A DNA stretch of 64,000 bases from Dyella sp. GSA-30 (GTDB taxonomy: Bacteria > Pseudomonadota > Gammaproteobacteria > Xanthomonadales > Rhodanobacteraceae): positions 3,325,524-3,389,523 of the forward strand of contig NZ_AP027042.1 of assembly GCF_027924605.1 (NCBI RefSeq). The letters run 5' to 3'. The notes under the pieces were generated by a model. That model was not told where the DNA came from, ran no database searches, and saw nothing but the letters and a program-made list of their open reading frames with translations. Position 1 is the first letter of the stretch; each line of letters begins with the position of its first letter. Shown piece after piece: positions 51,995-63,932 of this stretch. The translations under genes and the position numbers were made by a program.

Positions 51995-54196
51995 ATGTCA
52001 AATATCAGTAACGCTGCACCAGAGAACGATGAGATCGACCTGGGTGCCATGCTTGGCACGCTGGTGGATAACAAATGGTTGATCCTGATCATCACCGGGT
52101 TGTTCATGCTCTGCAGCGTGGCTTATGCACTGTTGGCAACGCCGATCTACCAGGCCGATGCGCTCGTGCAGGTCGAGCAGAAAGTGCCGGATCTTCCGGG
52201 TCTCAGTGCGCTGTCGCAGACCCTGGGGGCTTCCAATTCGGAGGCGACCACCGAAATCGCCCTGATCACCTCGCGTGCCGTGATTGGCCATGCGGTGGAC
52301 GATCTCAAGCTGGATATCGTGGTTGAGCCACGCCATTTTCCGATGTTCGGTGGCGGCGTAGCGCGGCGCTATCGGAACGCCCATCCAGGCGAGTTGGCCA
52401 GTCCGTGGCTGGGTCTGAGCAGCTATGACTGGGGTGGCGCGCAACTGGAGTTGCAGCAGATCGATCTGCGCAACGATCTGCTCGGCAAGCGTCTGATGCT
52501 GGTTGCCGGGGACACGGGCAGCTACCGTTTGCTGGACGACAAAGGCCAGCCCTTGCTCGAAGGGGTGGTTGGAAAGGTGGCGAGCGAACGCGGCGTGACC
52601 ATGCTGGTGTCGACCTTGCGTGCGAATCCCGGGACTCGCTTCGATGTGCAGCGCAACCGCGCGCTTACCACGATCAACGCGTTGCAGCAGGCGATCAAGG
52701 CGACCGAGCAGGGCAAGGACTCGGGCATCATCGGGCTGTCCTATGACAATGCCAGCCCGATCATGGCCACCGCGCTGCTCGATCAAGTGTGCTTGTGGTA
52801 CGTGCGTCAGAATGTCGAGTGGAATGCCGCCGAGGCAGCCAAGAGCCTGGAGTTCGTGCAGGAGCAGTTGCCCAAGGTGAGGGCCGAAACCGACCGGGCG
52901 CAGGCCGCCTTGAATGCGTACCAGATCAAGGCGCACTCGGTGGATATCACCATGCAGACCAAGAGTCTGCTGGATCAGAGCGTCACCATCGGCAGCAGTA
53001 TTCAGCAACTGCAGATGCAAAAAGCGGACATCGATCGCCGTTTCACGCCGGATCACCCGGCCTACAAGGCGCTGATGCAGCAGATCAGCGATATGCAGGC
53101 GCAGAAAGCCGCGGTGGAGAAGCAGGTCGGCGATCTGCCGGACACCCAGCAGCAACTACTCAAACTCACCCGCGACGTCGAGGTCAGTAACCAGACCTAT
53201 ACCGGACTGGTCAGCCAGGAGCAGCAGCTGGACATCGCGCGAGCCGGCAAGGTTGGCAATGTGCATATCGTCGACAAGGCGGCGGTGGATGTCACTCATC
53301 CGGTCAAGCCCAAGCGCGCGATAGTGAGCATCGGCGGCACGTTGCTGGGCGTGTTCCTGTCGGTTTGCATTGTGCTCGTGCGGCAGATGCTCAACCGTGG
53401 CGTGGAAGACCCTTCCGTCATCGAGCAGTTGGGACTGCCGGTGTATGCCTCGATTCCGATCAGCAGCATCGAGCGTGCGGTGATGGCCGATGGCCATCGG
53501 CGGCGTACTGAAGGCCAGCCCCATCTGTTGGCAGTCAACGAGCCGGCCGATCTGGCCACCGAGGCGATACGCAGCCTGCGCACCAGCCTGCATTTCGCAC
53601 GGCTAGAGGCCAAGAACAATGTGCTGATGATTTCCGGCGCCAGTCCGGGGGCGGGCAAGACGTTCATCTCGTCCAATCTTGCCGCGGTGATCGCCCAGGC
53701 CGGCCAGCGCGTGCTTTTGATCGATGGCGACATGCGCAAGGGTACGTTGCACAAGGTCATGGGCGGCCCACACGAAAAGGGATTGTCCGATCTGATTGCC
53801 GGGAGCATCGAGCTGGCTACGGCGATCCGGTCTGTGCCGTCGCTACCGAACCTGCACTACATCTCGGGTGGCAAGGTTCCGCCAAACCCGTCCGAGTTGC
53901 TGATGAATGAGCGCTTCACCGATTTGTTGACGAAAGTGATGCCCTTGTACGACCTCGTCATCGTCGATACGCCGCCCATCCTTGCTGTCACCGATGCGGC
54001 GATCATCGGCCATCTGGCGGGCACCAGCTTGTTGGTGGTGCGGTTCGGTCTCAATCAAGCTCGCGAAATTGCCCTGGCCAGGCAGCGATTCGTGCAGAAC
54101 GGCGTGGATATCAAGGGGGCTGTATTCAATGCCGTGCAAAAGCGAAGTAGTGGCTACTACTCGTATGGCTATTATGAATACAAGGCTGCGACATAG
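51995..54196 (+). CDS. Polysaccharide co-polymerase / tyrosine autokinase (Wzc/GumC-ExoP type)
   Basis: 733 residues from MSNISN. An N-terminal Wzz domain with the first membrane helix (about 27-48), a long periplasmic coiled coil (about 250-430), and a second helix (about 445-465) are followed by a cytoplasmic BY-kinase: Walker A SGASPGAGKT with Lys555, Walker A' VLLIDGDMRKG and Walker B LVIVDTPP. The C-terminus has a Tyr cluster (GYYSYGYYEY), the autophosphorylation site. It governs chain length and export of the polymer made by the genes downstream and is dephosphorylated by the preceding phosphatase. Confidence 0.94.
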   Translation: MSNISNAAPENDEIDLGAMLGTLVDNKWLILIITGLFMLCSVAYALLATPIYQADALVQVEQKVPDLPGLSALSQTLGASNSEATTEIALITSRAVIGHAVDDLKLDIVVEPRHFPMFGGGVARRYRNAHPGELASPWLGLSSYDWGGAQLELQQIDLRNDLLGKRLMLVAGDTGSYRLLDDKGQPLLEGVVGKVASERGVTMLVSTLRANPGTRFDVQRNRALTTINALQQAIKATEQGKDSGIIGLSYDNASPIMATALLDQVCLWYVRQNVEWNAAEAAKSLEFVQEQLPKVRAETDRAQAALNAYQIKAHSVDITMQTKSLLDQSVTIGSSIQQLQMQKADIDRRFTPDHPAYKALMQQISDMQAQKAAVEKQVGDLPDTQQQLLKLTRDVEVSNQTYTGLVSQEQQLDIARAGKVGNVHIVDKAAVDVTHPVKPKRAIVSIGGTLLGVFLSVCIVLVRQMLNRGVEDPSVIEQLGLPVYASIPISSIERAVMADGHRRRTEGQPHLLAVNEPADLATEAIRSLRTSLHFARLEAKNNVLMISGASPGAGKTFISSNLAAVIAQAGQRVLLIDGDMRKGTLHKVMGGPHEKGLSDLIAGSIELATAIRSVPSLPNLHYISGGKVPPNPSELLMNERFTDLLTKVMPLYDLVIVDTPPILAVTDAAIIGHLAGTSLLVVRFGLNQAREIALARQRFVQNGVDIKGAVFNAVQKRSSGYYSYGYYEYKAAT

Positions 54197-54437
54197 GTTC
54201 ACAAAGTTGTCAAAGCCGTCGAATATAATTGGACGTCTTAACGTCTAAACCGTGATGAACGTCTCGAATGCTTGAAAGCATATGGAATTTGTATAAGCGC
54301 TTCAGCGAGCAGTAAAGAAGAGCTTGTAATCATCAATGGGCTTGGATGCCATGACCGGACCAGTGAGCTTTTGTGCACGATCCGAAGCGAGCCGATAAAG
54401 GCCGGATTTCGAGTCGCAACTACTCTGGAAAATTGGC

Positions 54438-55715
54438 ATGCAGAAAGTGGATAGCGCCAGGATCGCCATCATCGGCCTCGGTTATGTCGGGTTGCCGTTG
54501 GCGGTGGAATTTGGAAAGAAATACGATACGATCGGCTTCGACATCCGCGCCGCGCGCGTGGATGAGTTGCGAGCGGGCCGCGACAGCACGCTCGAGGTCG
54601 ATGCGGCTGAGCTGGCCGAAGCCCACCGCCTGAGCTTCAGTGCGGAGCTGGACGCGATCCGTGCCTGCACGGTGTATATCGTTACCGTTCCCACGCCGAT
54701 CGACGTGTTCAAGCGGCCGGATCTCACGCCCTTGATCAAGGCTAGCGAGAGTCTGGGCAAGGTGCTCAAGCGCGGTGATGTGGTGGTGTACGAGTCCACC
54801 GTGTATCCCGGTTGTACCGAAGAAGTCTGTATCCCTATCCTGGAACGAATCTCCGGCCTGGTCTTCAATCAGGATTTCTTTGCCGGCTACAGTCCCGAGC
54901 GGATCAATCCCGGCGACAAGCAGCATCGCGTGACGTCCATCCTCAAGGTGACCTCCGGCTCCACGCCGGCAGTGGCCGACTTCGTGGATGCGCTGTACGC
55001 CAGCATCATTACCGCAGGCACGCACAAGGCCAGCAGCATCAAGGTGGCCGAGGCGGCCAAGGTGATCGAGAACACCCAGCGTGATCTCAACATCGCCCTG
55101 GTCAACGATCTGGCGATTCTGTTCAACAGGCTGGGTATCGACACGCTGGAAGTGTTGCAGGCCGCCGGCACGAAATGGAACTTCCTGCCATTCCGACCGG
55201 GTCTGGTCGGCGGTCATTGCATCAGCGTGGATCCTTACTACCTCACGCATAAAGCGCAGGAAGTCGGCCACCACCCCGATGTGATCCTGGCTGGCCGTCG
55301 CACCAATGACAGCATGGGTCCGTACATTGCCAGCGAGGCCGTGCGCCTGATGGTGCGCAAGGGCATCAATCCGGTACGCGCGCGCATCCTGCTGCTGGGC
55401 CTGGCGTTCAAGGAAAACTGCCCCGATCTGCGCAATACCCGCGTCGTGGATATCGTGCACGCACTGCGTGGCTACAGTGTCGACGTAGACGTCTACGATC
55501 CGTGGGTGGATGCGGCCGAGGCCGAGCATGAGTACGCGTTGACGCCGATCAGCGAACCCAAGCATGGCGATTACGACGCCATTGTCGTAGCCGTGGGTCA
55601 CCATCAGTTCGTCACGCTGGGTGCGGAGGGCATCCGCGCCTTCGGTAAACCGACGTCGGTGGTCTACGACGTGAAATATGTGCTTCCGCGCGATGCGGTG
55701 GACGGAAGGCTGTGA
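54438..55715 (+). CDS. UDP-N-acetylhexosamine 6-dehydrogenase (WbpA/WbpO/TviB type)
   Basis: 425 residues of the UDP-glucose/GDP-mannose dehydrogenase superfamily. The Rossmann motif is [14 protein letters not shown] at the N-terminus; substrate-binding helix [15 protein letters not shown]; the catalytic Cys lies in [14 protein letters not shown]. The pattern fits the UDP-GlcNAc/UDP-GalNAc dehydrogenases, not UDP-glucose dehydrogenases. It makes UDP-GlcNAcA (or GalNAcA), the first step towards UDP-ManNAc3NAcA given the neighbouring genes. Its stop overlaps the GTG codon two codons before the next start. Confidence 0.9.
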   Translation: MQKVDSARIAIIGLGYVGLPLAVEFGKKYDTIGFDIRAARVDELRAGRDSTLEVDAAELAEAHRLSFSAELDAIRACTVYIVTVPTPIDVFKRPDLTPLIKASESLGKVLKRGDVVVYESTVYPGCTEEVCIPILERISGLVFNQDFFAGYSPERINPGDKQHRVTSILKVTSGSTPAVADFVDALYASIITAGTHKASSIKVAEAAKVIENTQRDLNIALVNDLAILFNRLGIDTLEVLQAAGTKWNFLPFRPGLVGGHCISVDPYYLTHKAQEVGHHPDVILAGRRTNDSMGPYIASEAVRLMVRKGINPVRARILLLGLAFKENCPDLRNTRVVDIVHALRGYSVDVDVYDPWVDAAEAEHEYALTPISEPKHGDYDAIVVAVGHHQFVTLGAEGIRAFGKPTSVVYDVKYVLPRDAVDGRL

Positions 55716-55717
55716 AC

Positions 55718-57717
<2,000 letters not shown>

Positions 57718-57721
57718 TGTC

Positions 57722-58303
57722 ATGAGTTTCTATCAGCATTCCAGTGCGATCGTCGATGAAGGTGCCCAGATCGGAGAAGGCTCACGTGTCTGGCATTTCG
57801 TGCATGTCTGCGCGGGCGCACGCATCGGCAAGGGCGTATCGCTTGGCCAGAATGTGTTCGTCGGTAACAAGGTCAGTATCGGCGACCACTGCAAGATTCA
57901 AAACAACGTGTCGGTCTACGACAACGTGACGCTGGAAGAGGGCGTGTTCTGCGGCCCGAGCATGGTTTTTACCAATGTCTACAACCCGCGCTCCCTGGTG
58001 GAGCGCAAGGACGAATATCGCGACACGTTAGTGAAACGAGGCGCCACGCTTGGGGCCAACTGTACGATCGTCTGCGGCGTGACCATCGGTGAATTCGCCT
58101 TCATCGGTGCCGGCGCCGTGATCAACAAAGATGTGCCGGCCTATGCACTGATGGTGGGTGTGCCGGCACGCCAGATCGGCTGGATGAGCGAATTCGGCGA
58201 ACAACTCGACCTGCCGCTGACCGGCAATGGTGAAACGCTATGTCCGACTACAGGCCTGCTGTACCAGCTGCAAGATGGGCAGTGCCGTTGCGTGAAAAGA
58301 TAG
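57722..58303 (+). CDS. UDP-GlcNAc3NA 3-N-acetyltransferase (WbpD type)
   Basis: 193 residues of left-handed beta-helix hexapeptide repeats ([40 protein letters not shown]), then the [20 protein letters not shown] cap as in WbpD and related amino-sugar acetyltransferases. It acetylates the 3-amino group with acetyl-CoA. AGGAG lies 9 nt before the ATG. The 3' end overlaps the flippase gene in another frame. Confidence 0.9.
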   Translation: MSFYQHSSAIVDEGAQIGEGSRVWHFVHVCAGARIGKGVSLGQNVFVGNKVSIGDHCKIQNNVSVYDNVTLEEGVFCGPSMVFTNVYNPRSLVERKDEYRDTLVKRGATLGANCTIVCGVTIGEFAFIGAGAVINKDVPAYALMVGVPARQIGWMSEFGEQLDLPLTGNGETLCPTTGLLYQLQDGQCRCVKR

Positions 58304-59649
58304 CGCGTCTCCGCCAGAGTGGGCTGATCCGCTCGATCACCTTGCTGGTTGGAGGCACCGCGTTCGCGCAGGCGCTGATGGTACTGGTATTGCCGGTACT
58401 GACACGGCTGTATTCGCCGCAGGATTTCAGTGTGCTGGCGGTCTATGCATCGCTGCTTGGCATCATTTCGGTGGCCGCCTGTTTGCGCCTGGATATCGCC
58501 ATACCCATGCCCGAGATCGATGGCGACGCGGCCAATCTGCTGGCCTTGGCGCTCGGCTTTTGCCTGTTGGTGTCGGTGGTGACAGCCTTGCCGATTCTGT
58601 TGGCGCCCGCTGCGATCGCCCGGTTGCTGCACCAGCCGGGATTGCAGCCTTATTTGTGGCTGTTGCCGATCGGCGTGTTGCTGGCGGGGACTTATAGCGC
58701 ATTGCAGTATTGGGCCACGCGGAAAAAAATCTTCGGCACCATCGCCAAGACCCGGATGACGCAGGCGATCGGCGGCGCGGGCGCACAGCTCGGTATGGGC
58801 TGGCTGGGCCTGGCGCCTTCCGGTTTGCTGGTGGGGCAGGCGATCAGCAGCGGTGCCGGCGTGGTCGGCCTGGGGCGGCGCATATTGACTGTGGATCGTG
58901 CGGCGCTGAATGACGTGAGCCGCTCCAACATGCGGCGGCTGTTTCACGAGTACGATCGCTTCCCCAAGTATTCGACCTTCGAGGCATTGGCCAATACCGG
59001 CGGCATTCAATTGCCGGTCATTCTGATCGCTGCACTGGCGATCGGACCGGAAGCCGGTTTCCTGATGCTGGGTATGCGTGTGATCCAGGTGCCGATGAAT
59101 CTGATCGGCAATGCCGTCTCTCAAGTCTATCTGGCGCATGCGCCGGAAGAATATCGCGCCGGTACGCTGGGCAAGTTCACCGCAGGCATTCTCGGTGGAT
59201 TGATGAAGACGGGCGTTGGTCCGCTGCTGTTTGCCGCCCTGGTGGCACCGCAGGCCTTCGCGCTCATCTTTGGCGAGAAATGGCAGCGAGCCGGCGTCCT
59301 GGTCGCATGGATGACGCCGTGGTTTGTCGCGCAGCTGATGTCGTCGCCGGTATCCATGGTCATGCATGTGCGCAATCGCCAGCGCGGCATGATGATCCTG
59401 ACCATCGCTGGCCTGTGCTTGCGCGTCGGAGCGATCGGTGCCGCGGCTGCCCTCCTGCCTGGCCGCCTTTCTGAAATGTATGCGGTCTCCGGCGCGGTGT
59501 TTTATCTGGCGTGCTTTTTCGTCTTTTCCCATCTGGCGGGATTGCGACTGCAGGATTATCGACTGTTGCTGAAGTCGGGCTTCAACTTCGTGGCGCTTTG
59601 GGTGCTTCTGGGGTTGCTGGCGCGTTACGCGTTGGGGAGATTCGTCTGA
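58240..59649 (+). CDS. Oligosaccharide flippase (Wzx-like)
   Basis: 469 residues with about 12-14 hydrophobic segments in the pattern of the MOP/PST flippases ([40 protein letters not shown]). It moves the lipid-linked repeat unit across the inner membrane for Wzy-type polymerisation. ATG 58240 lies 64 nt inside the wbpD-type gene; a GTG at 58282 would cut the overlap to 22 nt, and the choice is open. No Wzy gene has appeared by the window end. Confidence 0.88.
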   Translation: MSDYRPAVPAARWAVPLREKIARLRQSGLIRSITLLVGGTAFAQALMVLVLPVLTRLYSPQDFSVLAVYASLLGIISVAACLRLDIAIPMPEIDGDAANLLALALGFCLLVSVVTALPILLAPAAIARLLHQPGLQPYLWLLPIGVLLAGTYSALQYWATRKKIFGTIAKTRMTQAIGGAGAQLGMGWLGLAPSGLLVGQAISSGAGVVGLGRRILTVDRAALNDVSRSNMRRLFHEYDRFPKYSTFEALANTGGIQLPVILIAALAIGPEAGFLMLGMRVIQVPMNLIGNAVSQVYLAHAPEEYRAGTLGKFTAGILGGLMKTGVGPLLFAALVAPQAFALIFGEKWQRAGVLVAWMTPWFVAQLMSSPVSMVMHVRNRQRGMMILTIAGLCLRVGAIGAAAALLPGRLSEMYAVSGAVFYLACFFVFSHLAGLRLQDYRLLLKSGFNFVALWVLLGLLARYALGRFV

Positions 59650-59662
59650 TGGAGCCGCTTAG

Positions 59663-60244
59663 ATGATCAAGCGTGTGCTCATGCGAACGGGTTTCCTGAT
59701 CAAGCCGGTGACGAAGCTGGTGTTGTCGCTTTTTTTCCAGCGGAAGTACCTGCAAGGTCGGCATTTCGATGCCAGCTATGGCGGGTACTTCTGGGCGGTG
59801 CGCTCGGTATGGCAGAAAAACATTCTTCGTCTGGCACGTCCATTGCCCTGGCCCAGCGGTTTGACTTGTTATGTGTCCAATCCGGACAACCTGGTATTCC
59901 ATCCGGACGATATCAATAACTTCCAATCACCCGGAATTTACCTGCAGAACTTCAAGGGCACCATCCATATCGGCCGCGGGACTTATATCGCGCCGAACGT
60001 CGGCATCATCACCGCGAATCATCGTCTGGATGCATTGGACGAGCACGAAGACGGTCAGGACGTGGTGATCGGGGAGAAGTGTTGGATCGGCATGAACGCG
60101 GTGATTCTTCCCGGCGTGATCCTAGGCAACAGAACCGTGGTGGCCGCGGGCGCGGTAGTTACTCGCAGCTTTCCGCAGGGCCGATGCGTCATCGGCGGTA
60201 CGCCGGCAAAAATTCTCAAAGAGATCGAATATGCAGTTCATTGA
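59663..60244 (+). CDS. Hexapeptide-repeat acetyltransferase (WcaF/WbbJ-like)
   Basis: 193 residues. A basic amphipathic N-terminus is followed by left-handed beta-helix repeats (FKGTIHIGRGTYIAPNVGII, ANHRLD, DVVIGEKCWIGMNAVILPGV) with the catalytic His in TANHRLD. This is the pattern of sugar O-acetyltransferases in polysaccharide loci. It likely decorates the repeat unit. The 3' end overlaps the aminotransferase gene by 14 nt. Confidence 0.85.
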   Translation: MIKRVLMRTGFLIKPVTKLVLSLFFQRKYLQGRHFDASYGGYFWAVRSVWQKNILRLARPLPWPSGLTCYVSNPDNLVFHPDDINNFQSPGIYLQNFKGTIHIGRGTYIAPNVGIITANHRLDALDEHEDGQDVVIGEKCWIGMNAVILPGVILGNRTVVAAGAVVTRSFPQGRCVIGGTPAKILKEIEYAVH

Positions 60245-61385
60245 TCTGAAGACGCAACAGCAGGCGATCAAGCCGGAACTCGACCGCAGGATCGCCGAGG
60301 TACTTGCGCACGGCCAGTACATCATGGGTCCGGAAGTTGCCGAGCTTGAGCAGACTCTGGCGAACTTTGTCGGGGTGAAGCACTGCGTCACCGTCGCCAG
60401 CGGCACCGAGGCGTTGCTTATTTCGTTGATGGCGTTGGGGGTGGGGCCGGGTGACGAGGTCATCACCAGCCCATTCACGTTCGCCGCCAGTGCCGAGGTC
60501 ATTGCACTGCTTGGCGCCAGGCCCGTATTCGTGGATGTCGAGCCGCACACCGGCAATATCGATGCCCGCTTGATTGCAGAACGCATTGGCGACCGAACCC
60601 GCGCAATCATGCCGATCAGCCTGTATGGGCAGTTGGCGGATATGGAGGCCATCTGCGCCGTCGCGGCCGACCACGGCCATATCCCGGTGATCGAGGACGG
60701 TGCGCAAAGCTTTGGCGCGCAGCGCAACGGCAAACGCAGCTGCGGGATGTCTACCATCGGCTGCAGCAGCTTCTTTCCCAGCAAACCACTGGGCTGTTAC
60801 GGCGACGGCGGCGCATTGTTTACCGATGACGACACGCTGGCGCAGGCGGCGCGAGAGATCCGGGTCCATGGGCAGAGCAAGCGCTACGTGCATACGCGCA
60901 TTGGCCTGGGCGGACGGATGGATACGCTGCAATGCGCGATCGTTCTGGCGAAGTGGCCACGATTTGCCTGGGAGGTAGAGCAGCGGCACGCATTAGGCGC
61001 GGAATACACGCGACAACTCGCCGAGGTTGCGCATGCCGTACCGGTAAGCAGCGACGAGGTCGGTCTTCCGTTAAGCGGATTGCGTACGTTGGCGCTGGCA
61101 CCCGGCAACCGTTCAGTGTACGCGCAATACACCGCATTGGTGCCTCATCGCGATGTTGTGCAAGGCGAACTGAAGAGCGCAGGCATTCCTACAGCTGTGC
61201 ACTATCCGATACCGCTGAACGAGCAGCCGGCGTATCGGTCGTTCGACGCCGATGCCAGGACGCCCGTGGCCAGCTGGTTGGCCGAACACGTTATCAGCCT
61301 GCCGATGGGCCCGGATCTGTCGTGGGACGATCAGCGCCAGGTTGTCGGGCTGCTGTCCGAAGTGCTTGCCGGAGTGAGCGTATGA
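60231..61385 (+). CDS. UDP-3-keto-GlcNAcA aminotransferase (WbpE type, DegT/DnrJ/EryC1)
   Basis: 384 residues, fold-type I PLP enzyme: MQFIDLKTQQQAIKPEL start, ASGTEALLISLMALGVGPGD, TSPFTFAASAEV, EDGAQSFGA, and the PLP Lys in SFFPSKPLGCYGDGGA. It transfers the amino group from glutamate to C3 of the 3-keto sugar made by the WbpB-type enzyme. ATGA overlap with the next gene. Confidence 0.92.
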   Translation: MQFIDLKTQQQAIKPELDRRIAEVLAHGQYIMGPEVAELEQTLANFVGVKHCVTVASGTEALLISLMALGVGPGDEVITSPFTFAASAEVIALLGARPVFVDVEPHTGNIDARLIAERIGDRTRAIMPISLYGQLADMEAICAVAADHGHIPVIEDGAQSFGAQRNGKRSCGMSTIGCSSFFPSKPLGCYGDGGALFTDDDTLAQAAREIRVHGQSKRYVHTRIGLGGRMDTLQCAIVLAKWPRFAWEVEQRHALGAEYTRQLAEVAHAVPVSSDEVGLPLSGLRTLALAPGNRSVYAQYTALVPHRDVVQGELKSAGIPTAVHYPIPLNEQPAYRSFDADARTPVASWLAEHVISLPMGPDLSWDDQRQVVGLLSEVLAGVSV

Positions 61386-62497
61386 AGATCGTAACCGTCG
61401 TCGGCGCCAGGCCACAGTTCATCAAGGCCGCCGTTGTCTCGCGTGCGCTTGCCGGGCACCGCCAGCATGTAAAGGAGGTCCTGGTGCATACCGGTCAGCA
61501 CTACGACGCCAACATGTCGGATGTGTTTTTCAATGAGCTGGATATCCCAAGACCGGCCTACCATCTGGGTATCGGCGGCGGGCCGCATGGTCAGAACACC
61601 GGGCGCATGATCGAAAGCATCGAAATCGTGCTGCTATCGGAAAAGCCCGATTGGATGCTGGTCTATGGCGACACTGACAGCACGCTCGCCGGCGCACTGG
61701 CAGCGAGCAAGCTTCATATACCGGTCGCCCATGTCGAAGCGGGATTGCGTTCGTACAACCGGCGCATGCCCGAAGAGATCAATCGGGTACTGACCGATCA
61801 CCTGGCCAGTCTGCTGCTGGTTCCCAGTGAGGGCGCAAAGGACAATCTACGCAGCGAGGGCATTATCGGTTCCAAGGTGCGCGTGGCAGGCGATGTGATG
61901 TATGACGCCGCATTGTATTACCGGGAAAAGGCCAGGCGGCCGGCGACCGAGGCACTGGATGCGCTTGGCGACAATGGTTTTGCGTTGTGCACCATTCACC
62001 GCGCCGAGAACACCGATGATAACGGCAGATTGCAAGGCATTCTGACGGGTCTGGCCGCGTTGCCCACGGCAGTGATCCTTCCGCTGCATCCCCGTACGCG
62101 GTCGCGCATGGCAGCGGCGGGCATCCATTTTCCCGACAATGTTCGGGTGATCGACCCGGTCGGTTATCTCGAGATGGTCTGGTTGGAAGCGAATTGCCGG
62201 ATGGTACTGACCGATTCCGGCGGCGTGCAGAAAGAGGCTTATTTTCATGGCAAGCCCTGTATCACCCTGCGTGACGAGACCGAGTGGGTGGAGCTGGTCG
62301 AGATAGGCGCCAATCGCATCGTGGGCACGTCGTCCGTGGCCATCGGGCAGGCGTATGAGCAGATGCTGGCATGCGAGATTTCCGGGGCGGTGCAGCCTTA
62401 CGGGAAAGGCCACGCCGCGGATCTCGTTATCGAAGCGCTTCTGGAAGGCCATCCGGTAAAGAGCGGTGCCAGGACGGCAGTCAGCGTTGACGACTGA
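61382..62497 (+). CDS. UDP-GlcNAc3NAcA 2-epimerase (WbpI type, non-hydrolysing)
   Basis: 371 residues of the WecB-like 2-epimerases: MKIVTVVGARPQFIKAA, TGQHYDANMSDVFF, GDTDSTLAGALAASK, VAHVEAGLRSYNRRMPEEIN and the late SGGVQKEAYFHGKPC. It inverts C2 to give UDP-ManNAc3NAcA. WecB itself (UDP-ManNAc synthesis) is the alternative, but the complete WbpA/B/E/D set around it favours the WbpI role. Start is within the stop of the aminotransferase gene. Confidence 0.9.
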   Translation: MKIVTVVGARPQFIKAAVVSRALAGHRQHVKEVLVHTGQHYDANMSDVFFNELDIPRPAYHLGIGGGPHGQNTGRMIESIEIVLLSEKPDWMLVYGDTDSTLAGALAASKLHIPVAHVEAGLRSYNRRMPEEINRVLTDHLASLLLVPSEGAKDNLRSEGIIGSKVRVAGDVMYDAALYYREKARRPATEALDALGDNGFALCTIHRAENTDDNGRLQGILTGLAALPTAVILPLHPRTRSRMAAAGIHFPDNVRVIDPVGYLEMVWLEANCRMVLTDSGGVQKEAYFHGKPCITLRDETEWVELVEIGANRIVGTSSVAIGQAYEQMLACEISGAVQPYGKGHAADLVIEALLEGHPVKSGARTAVSVDD

Positions 62498-62512
62498 TAC
62501 GTCGAGGATGCC

Positions 62513-63829
62513 ATGTTGAACAAGACCGACCCCAAGAAAATCAACCTGTTCGTGTTTGCCACGCATCACACGGCCAACAACATCGCGTCGCAGCGATTCA
62601 AGGGCCTGTTGAAGTATCTGGATTTCCAGAAGTACCGGGTCTTCATCTTTTCGCGCACGACTGGCCAGGATGCCGTTGAGACAAACATGCCGGTCGGAGG
62701 CGATGAAGCTTTCAACGACATCAACGTGATGAATTTTCGCGGGCATTGCGTCGGCTCGGAGTCGTCGGCGACCAGCTCGTTATTGTCGTTGCTGTCGGCT
62801 TTTGCGTCGCCCACGCCATTTTTGGCGGCGGCGACCAATCGTGTGCTCGGACGCAGTAGCGATACCTGGCTGATCAACGCGCTGGAAGCGGCCGATGCGT
62901 TATGCCGTGCGCGCCTTGCCGAAGGCGAGGCTTGCGTCGTTATCGGTACCTATTCGCCCATCGACGCGCTGGTTGCTGCCCGTTGCCTGTCGGCAAAGCA
63001 TCGCATCCCTTGCCTGCAGGATTTCAGGGACGGCCTGACCTTCGAGGCGCTGGGGCGGCAGGGCAGGCTCAGTGCGCTGTTGCGCCAACTGGTCGAGAGC
63101 CGGGTTGTTACGGCATCTGGCCTGGTGACGACGGTGAGCCGCGCGCTGGTGAGCGATTTCGAACGGCGTTACCCGAAGAAAAAGGTCGGGCTGATGCCCA
63201 ATGGCTACGATCCGGATGACTTCTCCGTGCAGGATGGCGACAGCCGCGCCGTAGCTGCTCAATTGATGGCGCAGCATGTGCCGTCTGGGAAGCGCTTGAT
63301 CGGTCATTTCGGTCGGATCAGCGCGAGCGACCATAGTCGCATCGGCAGTCTGGAATGCTTCGTACGTGCAATGAATGCGAGTGCGGAGGCACGCCAGCAT
63401 GCGCATGCCTTGTTTGTTGGAGAGCTGACTCCCATCGAGCGCGAAATCATCTCGCGCCTGGAATGCACATACAGCACGGTCGACTCGGTGCCGCGTCCAG
63501 TCGCCTTGAATCTGATGATGCAATGCCAGCAACTTCTATTGATTACCGGCGACGGTGTCGGTTGCGCCACCGGGAAGCTGTTCGAGTACCTGGCCGCCGG
63601 ACCGGAGGTGATCTGTTTTTCCGGCGTCGAAAACGAGGCCTCTCATATTCTTTCCGAAACCGGGGCGGGTGCTACGGTGCTGACGACTGACGAGACCAGG
63701 GCGCCGGCAATGCTGGATCGCCTGTTTGGCGTCGCGTCGGGCAGCGCCAAACAACGCGGTATCGGTGTTTACAGCAAGGTCGAACAGGTCCGCCAGTTCG
63801 ATCGTTGGCTAAGCGGCATGGTCGCGTGA
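62513..63829 (+). CDS. Glycosyltransferase (GT-B, GT4-like)
   Basis: 438 residues. The N-terminal half begins INLFVFATHHTANNIASQRF; the C-terminal half has GLMPNGYDPDDF and GHFGRISASDHSRIGSLECF. Near residue 350 ITGDGVGCATGKLFEYLAAG matches the nucleotide-sugar-binding E(x7)E region of GT-B enzymes with the second part of the motif (KLFEYLAAGPEVI). It probably adds one sugar of the repeat unit; donor and linkage unknown. GAGGAT lies before the ATG. Confidence 0.82.
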   Translation: MLNKTDPKKINLFVFATHHTANNIASQRFKGLLKYLDFQKYRVFIFSRTTGQDAVETNMPVGGDEAFNDINVMNFRGHCVGSESSATSSLLSLLSAFASPTPFLAAATNRVLGRSSDTWLINALEAADALCRARLAEGEACVVIGTYSPIDALVAARCLSAKHRIPCLQDFRDGLTFEALGRQGRLSALLRQLVESRVVTASGLVTTVSRALVSDFERRYPKKKVGLMPNGYDPDDFSVQDGDSRAVAAQLMAQHVPSGKRLIGHFGRISASDHSRIGSLECFVRAMNASAEARQHAHALFVGELTPIEREIISRLECTYSTVDSVPRPVALNLMMQCQQLLLITGDGVGCATGKLFEYLAAGPEVICFSGVENEASHILSETGAGATVLTTDETRAPAMLDRLFGVASGSAKQRGIGVYSKVEQVRQFDRWLSGMVA

Positions 63830-63932
63830 TGCATACGCGATCGGCCAGGTTGATGCCGTCGAAGCTAGTCGCGCCTGTTGAGCCAGGTGTGGAGCGGAAG
63901 GTGGCGACCATGCCATTCGGATGGAGCCGCTT

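Noticed and set aside
54224-54229. Perfect TATAAT before the UDP-sugar dehydrogenase gene
   Set aside because: No -35 element at 16-18 nt (TTCACA is 20 nt and TTGTCA 10 nt away), and genes on both sides are in the same direction, so a promoter call is not supported.
58141-59532. 463-codon antisense frame across the flippase gene
   Set aside because: Composition rich in Gln, Arg and His mirrors codon bias of the hydrophobic flippase on the other strand; no domain and no ribosome site.
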